Shown piece after piece: positions 1 to 5,890 of a DNA stretch of 10,435 bases. A model generated the notes under the pieces. It saw nothing but the letters and a program-made list of their open reading frames with translations, was not told the DNA's origin and ran no database searches. Numbering within the stretch: the first letter of the stretch is position 1; every line of letters starts with the position of its first letter. The translations under genes and the position numbers were made by a program. The DNA is taken from contig CAZOOT010000113.1 of assembly GCA_964581455.1 (NCBI GenBank), positions 1 through 10,435 on the forward strand, given 5' to 3'. The DNA is from VBAS01 sp964581455 (GTDB lineage Bacteria > Bacteroidota > Bacteroidia > Chitinophagales > Chitinophagaceae).

Positions 1-244
1 TAGTTGCATTAAAATCAGCTCCGGCCATTGCAATGATTGCTGGTTGATCAAATAATAGAATAGAAGCAGGGAAATGTAATTCAAGCACCGCTTCATTGGC
101 ATCATTTCCAACTAATGCATTTGCCAATGATAAGGAAAATTTGTCCATTACACCTGTAGGATTTATACCCAGGTGCTGATAACCAAATCGACCCATGTCC
201 TGGATGCTATCAAGAATTCCTGCTTTTAATATTCTCAAACTCAT
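1..244 (-). CDS. pxpC: 5-oxoprolinase subunit PxpC (biotin-dependent carboxyltransferase / KipA-like), N-terminal part
   Basis: This is the N-terminal 81 codons of a protein whose remainder lies beyond the left edge. It reads MSLRILKAGILDSIQDMGR at the start, then FGYQHLGINPTGVMDKFS, followed by LANALVGNDANEAVLE and AIIAMAGADFNA. This is the typical opening of the KipA/PxpC (CT_A_B, AHS2) family, including the conserved 'QDxGRxGYQxxGxxxxGxMD' pattern. In the family, PxpC works with PxpB and PxpA in ATP-dependent opening of 5-oxoproline to glutamate in the cytoplasm. Its ATG (242-244) lies inside the 3' end of pxpB in another frame, so the two genes overlap by 35 bases and are probably translationally coupled. 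Older annotations call this family urea carboxylase-like or kinase A inhibitor-like. The partner pxpA is not visible here. Family assignment is confident, and the function is inferred from the family and the pxpB neighbour. Confidence 0.9.
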   Translation of the reverse strand, partial: MSLRILKAGILDSIQDMGRFGYQHLGINPTGVMDKFSLSLANALVGNDANEAVLELHFPASILLFDQPAIIAMAGADFNAT

Positions 245-932
245 CTTTGTTAATTGAAATAAATTTTACACTATCTCCTGCTTTTACAAGCGTCGGCTCA
301 TTATTATTTTTATTAAAGAAATTCAATGGTGTTCTTCCAATGATCTGCCAGCCCCCTGGAGAGTTTAATGGATATACACCGGTTTGTTTACCGGCAATAC
401 CGACACTCCCGGCAATTACATTCAGCGGCTGTTGTTTCCTGGGTAGTTCAATAACATTATCCACCTCTCCCATATAGGCAAAGCCGGGTAAAAATCCAAG
501 CATATAAACACGGTAATGCCCCGAAGTATGAATTTGAACAAACTCCTGCCAGGAAATTTTTAATTTATCAATGATCCACTCTTTATCAGTTGCAAATTCG
601 TCTTCATAACAGACCGGTATGGGAACTACTTTTTTTTCGTATTCGTATACTTCCGTTTCTTTTTCAAGGAATTCCAGCACATTGCTTTTCATCCAATCAA
701 AGACTGTTTTTTTATCAGATCTTTTTTTAGAAAGACTAAATACATCGTAAAAAATAGTTATTGAACTATATGCCGGAACGGCTTCCGTCATTCCTTCGAT
801 AGGCTGTTGCTGAAGTTTTTTAAAAAGAGAAATAACGGTGTCATTGATTGTGTGACTGATGATATTTCCAAAATCAACAGTAATGGCAGCGTCACCAAGA
901 GAAGAAATTTTATATGAAGGCACCTTGTCCAT
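210..932 (-). CDS. pxpB: 5-oxoprolinase subunit PxpB (KipI-like, CT_C_D domain)
   Basis: This complete 240-residue protein is the usual length for PxpB/KipI. The N-terminal domain opens with SSLGDAAITVDFGN (about residues 10-23). The cyclophilin-like CT_C_D core covers about 100-225, with family signatures HTSGHYRVYMLGFLPGFAYM (residues 135-154), LPRKQQPLNVIAGSVGIAG (163-181) and the PLNSPGGWQIIGRTPL stretch (188-203). With PxpC and PxpA it forms the cytoplasmic 5-oxoprolinase that returns pyroglutamate to glutamate. In Bacillus the homologue KipI also inhibits the sporulation kinase KinA, which is not expected here. The ATG at 930-932 is the only reasonable start, because an in-frame TGA lies four codons upstream. 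The gene's last 35 bases are shared with the start of pxpC. It is divergent from the radical SAM gene, and the two share a short upstream region. Confidence 0.93.
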   Translation of the reverse strand: MDKVPSYKISSLGDAAITVDFGNIISHTINDTVISLFKKLQQQPIEGMTEAVPAYSSITIFYDVFSLSKKRSDKKTVFDWMKSNVLEFLEKETEVYEYEKKVVPIPVCYEDEFATDKEWIIDKLKISWQEFVQIHTSGHYRVYMLGFLPGFAYMGEVDNVIELPRKQQPLNVIAGSVGIAGKQTGVYPLNSPGGWQIIGRTPLNFFNKNNNEPTLVKAGDSVKFISINKDEFENIKSRNS

Positions 933-967
933 GAAAACGGTTCATCAAATTATATAATTATTACTGA

Positions 968-997
968 TTGTCCTTAGCTAATTCAAATTTACCTTTA
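968..997 (+). promoter_or_regulatory. Candidate Bacteroidota promoter for the radical SAM gene
   Basis: A TTG at 968-970 is followed after 19 bases by TACCTTTA at 990-997. This matches the Bacteroidota primary-sigma consensus (TTTG / TTG about 19-21 bases before TAnnTTTG) except in the final base. The predicted transcription start would fall at about 1002-1005, almost on the ATG at 1004, so the message would be nearly leaderless. The same TTG could be read as a start codon, but it is better explained as the upstream promoter element. This is a motif match only, in AT-rich DNA. Confidence 0.25.
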
Positions 998-1003
998 CGC
1001 TTT

Positions 1004-2032
1004 ATGCCGCGATTCAACTGGAATGATAGCATCAATCTTTTTTCAAAACTTACCCTGCCAAGAATTTGGAACGGATTAAAAGTTTTAAGCAGTTATTATA
1101 TAAGCAACTGGTTTAAAAAACCAGTGCAGTGGGGATATCCCATTTCTGTTTCTTTTGAACCTACAACCAGCTGTAATCTCCGCTGTCCCGAATGTCCCAG
1201 TGGATTAAGAGCCTTTACAAGGCCAACCGGGATGTTGAAAAAGGATTTTTTCAGCGAAACGATCGATCAGCTGCACAGAGAGTTGTTATACCTTGTATTT
1301 TATTTCCAGGGAGAACCTTATCTCAATCCGGATTTCCTGTATATGGTAAAACAGGCATCTTTAAAAAAAATATATACGGCTACTTCCACGAATGCCCACT
1401 ACCTGAGCGATGAAAATGCAAGAAGGACTATTGAAAGCGGACTGGACCGGTTAATAATCTCCATAGACGGCACTACGCAGGAAGTGTATGAACAATATCG
1501 CATTGGCGGAAACCTGGAAAAAATACTTGAGGGCACTAAGAATGTTGTAAAATGGAAAAAGAAATTAAAAAGCAAGACACCATATATCATTTTCCAGTTC
1601 CTTGTAGTAAAACCAAATGAGCACCAGATAGAAGATATAAAGCAACTGGCAAGAAAAACGGGTGTAGATGATATCTGGTTTAAAACAGCCCAGGTTTATG
1701 ATTTTGAAAAAGACCCCAACCAATTAATTCCATCTATAGACAAATACAGCCGTTATAGTAAAACTAAAAATGGCCATACTTTCAAAGGAAAAATGGCCAA
1801 TCATTGCTGGCGTCTGTGGCACGATCCTGTTATTACCTGGGATGGCCTGGTAGCTCCCTGCTGTTTTGACAAAGATGCCCGGCATAAACTGGGAGACCTG
1901 AAGCAAAGATCATTTAAAGAGATCTGGAACAATGGGGAGTATAAAAAGTTTCGTACGGCAATTTTAAAAGGAAGAAAAAATATTGATATCTGCAGCAATT
2001 GCAGCGAAGGAACTAAAGTGTGGGAGAGATAA
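1004..2032 (+). CDS. Radical SAM/SPASM domain protein, substrate unknown
   Basis: With the ATG at 1004 this is a 342-residue cytoplasmic iron-sulphur enzyme. The radical SAM cluster motif is CNLRCPEC (C57, C61, C64), preceded by VSFEPTTS. QGEP (102-105) corresponds to the SAM-binding GGEP motif, and TSTNAHYL and RLIISIDGTTQEVYEQYR follow as normal barrel strands. The C-terminal SPASM region has C268, a WDGLVAPCC stretch (C286, C287), GDLKQRSFKEIWN and a final C330-x2-C333, so at least one auxiliary cluster is likely. SPASM enzymes modify peptides, proteins or other small substrates, and nothing nearby identifies the substrate. No Cys-rich or obvious precursor peptide gene lies within the adjacent 300 bases. 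An upstream in-frame TTG at 968 would add 12 residues. The ATG is preferred because the TTG fits a promoter element. Family is confident and function is open. Confidence 0.92.
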   Translation: MPRFNWNDSINLFSKLTLPRIWNGLKVLSSYYISNWFKKPVQWGYPISVSFEPTTSCNLRCPECPSGLRAFTRPTGMLKKDFFSETIDQLHRELLYLVFYFQGEPYLNPDFLYMVKQASLKKIYTATSTNAHYLSDENARRTIESGLDRLIISIDGTTQEVYEQYRIGGNLEKILEGTKNVVKWKKKLKSKTPYIIFQFLVVKPNEHQIEDIKQLARKTGVDDIWFKTAQVYDFEKDPNQLIPSIDKYSRYSKTKNGHTFKGKMANHCWRLWHDPVITWDGLVAPCCFDKDARHKLGDLKQRSFKEIWNNGEYKKFRTAILKGRKNIDICSNCSEGTKVWER

Positions 2033-2081
2033 TCATCTTTCTTAACAACAGGAAAAATTTCTTTTGATTAACGGATGGAAA

Positions 2082-2171
2082 TTACCAACTCCTCATCTCT
2101 TTATAGAGGTAAGTATAGAAAGAAACAAAACCTTCAAAAAAATTCTGGATTGATTCTTTAAAAATTTTCAT
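2082..2171 (-). CDS. Doubtful 29-codon small ORF, aromatic-rich peptide
   Basis: Reading from ATG (2169-2171) to TAA gives a 29-residue peptide that begins MKIFKESIQNFFEGF and ends YLYKEMRSW. Nine of the 29 residues are aromatic. Lysines and glutamates are interspersed, so an amphipathic, membrane-touching helix is possible. It lies in the gap between the radical SAM and MarR genes, opposite in direction to both. No ribosome site or clear promoter is visible. A plus-strand ORF of similar size (2075-2161) overlaps it, so chance is a real possibility. I do not recognise it. Confidence 0.15.
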   Translation of the reverse strand: MKIFKESIQNFFEGFVSFYTYLYKEMRSW

Positions 2172-2283
2172 ACTGTTTCATTTAGGTTTAATGGATATAG
2201 TCACAAATCAAGTTCAAATTACAGGAAAAAGCATACCCCATAAGTAGTATTTTTTGAACAGGTGTGAATTATTCTGTTTACAG

Positions 2284-2316
2284 TTGCAGAAAATAAAACC
2301 GGCGTCAGTATTTTTA
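2284..2316 (+). promoter_or_regulatory. Candidate promoter for the MarR-type regulator
   Basis: TTG at 2284-2286 and TATTTTTA at 2309-2316 are separated by 22 bases. They resemble the Bacteroidota TTG...TAnnTTTG pair with a mismatch in the last base and slightly long spacing. The start would fall about 10 bases before the ATG at 2332. No palindromic operator is obvious around it. Confidence 0.22.
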
Positions 2317-2331
2317 AGTAAAGTCTGACCT

Positions 2332-2784
2332 ATGGGATTTCAAACAGATCTGCAAAAAAGAAAATTCAGGAATAGCCATCACAAAGTGATGATCAACCTG
2401 CTATTCACTCATGCCTGGTTATTGGAAAAAATAAAGGATTTTGCAAAAAAAGAAGACATCACCCCACAACAATTTAATATTCTCCGGATTCTGAGTAACA
2501 ATGCAGAACCGATGTCTACATTACAATTAAGAGAAAGAATGCTTGATCGAATGAGTGATACAAGCAGGATCGTAAACAGGATGACAGCAAAAAAACTGGT
2601 TAAAAAAAGGAATTCAAAAAAAGACAAAAGACTGGTGGAGATTTCTATTTTACCACAGGGACTTGAAGTACTTAAGCGGTTGGATGCAAGAAGCGAAGAG
2701 ATGGATAAACTGTTATTTAACATTAATAAAAAGGAAGCAGAAATATTAAGTAGCCTTCTTGCCAGGCTTCGCAACCATCAATAA
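2332..2784 (+). CDS. MarR-family transcriptional regulator
   Basis: This 150-residue protein has the MarR winged-helix layout. An N-terminal helix (about 10-40) and a C-terminal helix (about 110-150) would form the dimer interface. EDITPQQFNILRIL (41-54) begins the DNA-binding lobe. A helix-turn-helix runs about 61-90 (STLQLRERM, then SDTSRIVNRMTAKKLV), and the wing carries the diagnostic basic D-x-R signature in NSKKDKRLVEISI (D98, R100). Such dimeric cytoplasmic proteins usually repress nearby or own promoters and release DNA on binding small phenolic or other ligands. The ligand and regulon cannot be read here. The secreted hydrolase gene begins 37 bases downstream on the same strand and may be co-transcribed, which would make it a plausible target. 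The ATG at 2332 gives a standard-length protein. Confidence 0.9.
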   Translation: MGFQTDLQKRKFRNSHHKVMINLLFTHAWLLEKIKDFAKKEDITPQQFNILRILSNNAEPMSTLQLRERMLDRMSDTSRIVNRMTAKKLVKKRNSKKDKRLVEISILPQGLEVLKRLDARSEEMDKLLFNINKKEAEILSSLLARLRNHQ

Positions 2785-2821
2785 CGTATTTTCGTCTTTT
2801 GGAAGAAAAATATCCTTAAGC

Positions 2822-4036
2822 ATGAAAATATTTATCCGTTTATTCCTGATTCATTTTTGTTTGTTTATTGGTCCTCTTTTTTCATCAGCACAACAAATGG
2901 AAGAGTTCCGTGCTGTCTGGATCGCTTCAGTAGACAATATTGATTGGCCATTGAGGGGAATGACCAGCCCTGATGCGCAGAAAAAAGAATTTATCCGTCA
3001 ACTGGATTTTCATAAACAAAATGGTATGAATGCAGTGATTGTTCAGGTACGTCCTGCTGCCGATGCATTTTATCCTTCGCAATATGAACCCTGGAGCCAG
3101 TGGCTGACCGGCACCCAGGGCAAACCGCCTTCGCCTTATTATGATCCGCTTAAGTTTATGATTGAAGAGGCTCATAAAAGAGGGATGGAATTTCATGCAT
3201 GGGCCAATCCTTATCGAGCCGATTTTTCAATCGGTAAATCATCTATTGCCCCAAACCATGTTACAAAAACTCACCCTGATTGGTTTTTAACCTATGGAGA
3301 TAAAAAATATTTTGATCCTGCGAATAAAGAAGCACAGCGATTTGTGGTAAATGTGATCAGTGATATTGTAAGACGCTATGACGTGGATGCGATTCATATG
3401 GATGATTATTTTTATCCATACCGGATAGCGGGTAAAGAATTTCCTGATAGTGACTCATATAAAAGATCAGGCAGCAAACTTAGTAAGGATGACTGGAGAA
3501 GAAGTAATGTAGATACGGTTATTAAGATGCTGGCTATCGCTATTAAAAAAGAAAAACCGACTGTGCAATTCGGAATTTCACCGTTTAGTGTTTGGAGAAA
3601 TAAAGATAAAGACCCGAGAGGAAGCGACAGCCAGGCTGGACAAACCAATTATGATGACCTGTTTGCCGATATTCTATTGTGGTTAAAAGAAAAATGGATT
3701 GACTATGTGGCTCCGCAACTTTACCTGGAGATCGGGCATGATAAAATAGATTATAAAAAACTCCTGGACTGGTGGAGTAAAAACTCCTATGGCAGGCACT
3801 TGTATATCGGCCATGGTATTTACAGGGCAGGCACTAATTCCGCCTGGAAAAATCCGGATGAACTTCCCAACCAGATAAAACTTTTACGCCAGTATAAAAA
3901 TGTACATGGCAGTATTTATTTCAGCAGTAAATCATTTAACAGTAATCCAAACGGATGGAATGACAGCCTGAGGAATAATTATTATAAATTACCGGCAAAA
4001 ATCCCTGTTATGGATTGGCTGCCGTCAAAAAAATAA
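2822..4036 (+). CDS. Secreted family-10-like glycosyl hydrolase (GHL10 / DUF187)
   Basis: With the ATG at 2822 the product is 404 residues. It starts with a clear signal peptide (MKIFIRLFLIHFCLF..., likely cut after SSA at residue 23), so it acts in the periplasm or outside. The mature part is a GHL10/DUF187 TIM-barrel. EFRAVWIASVDNIDWP (28-43) is the first strand. VQVRPAADAFYPS (75-86) and YEPWSQWLTG follow, then AHKRGMEFHAWANPYR (117-132), HPDWFLTY (151-158), DAIHMDDYFYPY (189-200, with the acidic DD), GISPFSVWRN (251-260) and WIDYVAPQLY (292-301). E. coli DigH (YddW), from the same broad family, cleaves denuded peptidoglycan glycan strands, so a role in wall remodelling is plausible but inferred. 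A longer reading from TTG at 2759 would overlap the MarR gene and bury the signal peptide, so it is rejected. The gene ends one base from the convergent gene's stop. Confidence 0.9.
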   Translation: MKIFIRLFLIHFCLFIGPLFSSAQQMEEFRAVWIASVDNIDWPLRGMTSPDAQKKEFIRQLDFHKQNGMNAVIVQVRPAADAFYPSQYEPWSQWLTGTQGKPPSPYYDPLKFMIEEAHKRGMEFHAWANPYRADFSIGKSSIAPNHVTKTHPDWFLTYGDKKYFDPANKEAQRFVVNVISDIVRRYDVDAIHMDDYFYPYRIAGKEFPDSDSYKRSGSKLSKDDWRRSNVDTVIKMLAIAIKKEKPTVQFGISPFSVWRNKDKDPRGSDSQAGQTNYDDLFADILLWLKEKWIDYVAPQLYLEIGHDKIDYKKLLDWWSKNSYGRHLYIGHGIYRAGTNSAWKNPDELPNQIKLLRQYKNVHGSIYFSSKSFNSNPNGWNDSLRNNYYKLPAKIPVMDWLPSKK

Positions 4037-4037
4037 T

Positions 4038-4316
4038 TTAATACTTCTTCCCTTCCAGCTTATTTACAAATGCCAATGAGCCCAGACGGAGACGAAGCGG
4101 AATTGAAGTTTTTTTCTCAAATAAAAATTCCTGCTTGCAAATAACACCAAGGTTCTTATTATAAAAATCCGAACCGATAACCGGCATTTTCAGATTTATA
4201 AATTTTAATTGAGTCGTTTTTATCTTAGTTAAAGGCAGGGGATTCTGCTGTGCAAAATTTTTTCCTGAGAACATTAACAGGAATACAACAAGAAGGATGT
4301 TTATTCGTTGCCCCAA
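4038..4316 (-). CDS. Small exported protein of unknown function
   Basis: This 92-residue product starts with a hydrophobic signal sequence (INILLVVFLLMFSG, about residues 5-18, probable cut after FAQ at 21-23). The mature protein of about 69 residues is basic. It has one Cys (C60) and an ending that reads LGVICKQEFLFEKKT followed by IPLRLRLGSLAFVNKLEGKK. From memory this C-terminal pattern recurs in small uncharacterised Bacteroidota proteins, but I cannot name a domain or function. The start is TTG (4314-4316). No in-frame ATG exists upstream in the part examined, and the only internal ATG (residue 15) would destroy the signal peptide. The gene converges stop to stop with the glycosyl hydrolase gene (1-base gap) and diverges from rpoN. 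Confidence 0.7.
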   Translation of the reverse strand: MGQRINILLVVFLLMFSGKNFAQQNPLPLTKIKTTQLKFINLKMPVIGSDFYNKNLGVICKQEFLFEKKTSIPLRLRLGSLAFVNKLEGKKY

Positions 4317-4326
4317 CTTTATATCT

Positions 4327-4356
4327 TTTGTATGTAAATTTACGGCCTGATTTTTG
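4327..4356 (+). promoter_or_regulatory. Candidate promoter for rpoN
   Basis: TTTG at 4327-4330 and GATTTTTG at 4349-4356 are 18 bases apart. They match the Bacteroidota TTTG / TAnnTTTG pair with one mismatch (G for T at the first position) and spacing one base short. A start near 4363 would give a leader of about 35 bases before the ATG at 4400. The region is shared with the divergent small exported-protein gene. Confidence 0.25.
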
Positions 4357-4399
4357 ATATTTAGCCCGATTTTTTTAACGATAGAATGATAAAGCTTTT

Positions 4400-5887
4400 A
4401 TGGCACTGAGACAAAGTTTTCAACAAAAATTATTGCAAAAACTGTCTCCTCAGCAAATTCAGTTAATGAAATTGCTGCAGGTGCCTACTGCCAATCTGGA
4501 AACAAGAATAAAAGAGGAGATGGAAGAAAACCCGGCTTTGGAACTTGACGAAATAAAAAATGAAGACCAGGATGAAATAAAAGATGAGTTTTCCGAAAAT
4601 GAAGCTGACGAATTTGATGAACCGGATGGCAGTGAAGACGAATATGATAATATCGATATCAGTGAATATGTACAGGAAGGTGATGATGATATAGCCGACT
4701 ACAGATTAAGAAGCGATAATTATTCCGGAGACGATGACAAAAAAACAATTCCATATAAAAAGGAAACAAGTTTTTATGAAATGCTGCTTACCCAACTGGG
4801 TATGTTGAAGCTGGATGAGAAAGAAAAGAAAATAGCAGAGCAGGTTGTAGGAAGCATAGATGGGGACGGATACCTGAGAAGGGAAACAATTGCCATTGTA
4901 GATGATCTTGCTTTCAGGCAAAATATTATTGCTACAGTACAGGAAGTAGAAGATTTGATCAAACAGATTCAGCAATTTGATCCTCCCGGTGTTGCAGCCA
5001 GGGATCTTCGTGAATGTTTGCTCCTGCAACTTTACCGGGTAGAAGATGATGATAAGATAGTGATAAAAGCAATCAAGGCAATTTCAAAATACTTTGATGA
5101 GTTTACAAAGAAGCATTATGAGAAAATTCAGAAAGGTCTTGATCTGAATGATGATGAAATGAAAGAGGTCATGCAAAAGATCACCCACCTGAATCCCAAA
5201 CCCGGTGGAAATATCGGCAGCACGAATAAAGCAGAGAACTACGTAGTGCCGGATTTTTTTATTTATAATAATGCCGGTAAGCTGGAGCTTACCCTGAATT
5301 CAAGAAATGCACCGGAGCTTCGGATCAGCGAAGGCTATCGTGATATGCTGAAAGATTATGACCGGGGCGCAAAAAGAGATAAAAGACAGAAAGAGGCCGT
5401 CATGTTTATCAAGCAAAAAATTGACTCCGCCAAGTGGTTCATTGATGCTATTAAACAAAGGCAGCACACTTTATTAAGCACCATGACGGCGATCATGAAT
5501 TATCAGAAAGAATTTTTTATTACGGGAGATGAAACAAACCTGCGGCCAATGATCCTGAAAGATATTGCCGAAAAAACCAATCTTGATATTTCTACAGTAA
5601 GCCGTGTGGCAAACAGCAAATTTGTTCAAACTGAATTCGGTACCTACCGGCTCAAATTCTTCTTCAGTGAATCATTAAGTACGGATAGCGGAGAAGAAGT
5701 TTCAACCAGAGAAGTAAAGAAAATATTAAGCGACCTTATTGAAGCAGAGAATAAACAGAAACCATATAGCGATGAGCACTTAACCGAGCAGCTTCAGCAA
5801 AAAGGATATAATATTGCACGACGAACCGTGGCTAAATACAGGGAACAATTAAATATTCCGGTGGCCAGGTTGAGAAAAGAGTTATAA
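4400..5887 (+). CDS. rpoN: RNA polymerase sigma-54 factor
   Basis: This 495-residue protein has all three sigma-54 regions. Region I (about 1-48) is Gln/Leu-rich: QSFQQKLLQKLSPQQIQLMK, then MEENPALE, the part that contacts activators and blocks open-complex formation. Region II (about 49-115) is a long, strongly acidic linker rich in D and E. Region III has the core-binding part (GSIDGDGYL, IQQFDPPGVAARDLRECLLL and HLNPKPGG). It continues with a helix-turn-helix segment (LKDIAEKTNLDISTVSRVAN, then QTEFGTYRLKFFFSE) and ends with an intact RpoN box, ARRTVAKYRE, at residues 473-482, which reads the -24 promoter element. It directs core RNA polymerase to -24/-12 promoters and needs an AAA+ activator, none of which is encoded here. 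The ATG at 4400 matches the usual N-terminus. The next gene begins after 3 bases, so they are probably one operon. Confidence 0.98.
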   Translation: MALRQSFQQKLLQKLSPQQIQLMKLLQVPTANLETRIKEEMEENPALELDEIKNEDQDEIKDEFSENEADEFDEPDGSEDEYDNIDISEYVQEGDDDIADYRLRSDNYSGDDDKKTIPYKKETSFYEMLLTQLGMLKLDEKEKKIAEQVVGSIDGDGYLRRETIAIVDDLAFRQNIIATVQEVEDLIKQIQQFDPPGVAARDLRECLLLQLYRVEDDDKIVIKAIKAISKYFDEFTKKHYEKIQKGLDLNDDEMKEVMQKITHLNPKPGGNIGSTNKAENYVVPDFFIYNNAGKLELTLNSRNAPELRISEGYRDMLKDYDRGAKRDKRQKEAVMFIKQKIDSAKWFIDAIKQRQHTLLSTMTAIMNYQKEFFITGDETNLRPMILKDIAEKTNLDISTVSRVANSKFVQTEFGTYRLKFFFSESLSTDSGEEVSTREVKKILSDLIEAENKQKPYSDEHLTEQLQQKGYNIARRTVAKYREQLNIPVARLRKEL

Positions 5888-5890
5888 ATC

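Larger units (their letters stand above)
2033..2331. other. AT-rich intergenic gap (299 bp)
   Basis: This gap lies between the radical SAM stop and the MarR start. It holds a short inverted repeat at 2095-2110 (ATCTCT, TTAT loop, AGAGGT, one G-U pair) with no following T-run, so it is not a convincing terminator. It also holds the doubtful small ORF at 2082-2171 and a possible promoter close to the MarR gene. No tRNA, riboswitch or repeat could be recognised. Confidence 0.5.

Noticed and set aside
2095..2110. Hairpin after the radical SAM gene as a terminator
   Set aside because: The stem is short and includes a G-U pair, and no T-run follows on either strand.
2075..2161. Plus-strand 28-codon ORF after the radical SAM gene, considered as a RiPP precursor
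   Set aside because: It has no Cys, no recognisable leader or core, and low-complexity Lys/Asn/Ser content. It overlaps the antisense ORF, and nothing ties it to the enzyme.
2409..2774. 121-codon minus-strand open frame opposite the MarR gene
   Set aside because: Its Leu/Ser-rich translation is the mirror of a Lys-rich gene. The MarR reading has clear family motifs.
2759..2821. Longer hydrolase reading from TTG at 2759
   Set aside because: It would overlap the MarR gene and place 21 polar residues before a clear signal peptide that begins at the ATG at 2822.
4400..4418. TGGCAC at the rpoN start codon as a sigma-54 -24 element
   Set aside because: Five bases further the sequence is CAAAG rather than TTGC, and it lies inside the coding region. 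It is a chance hexamer.
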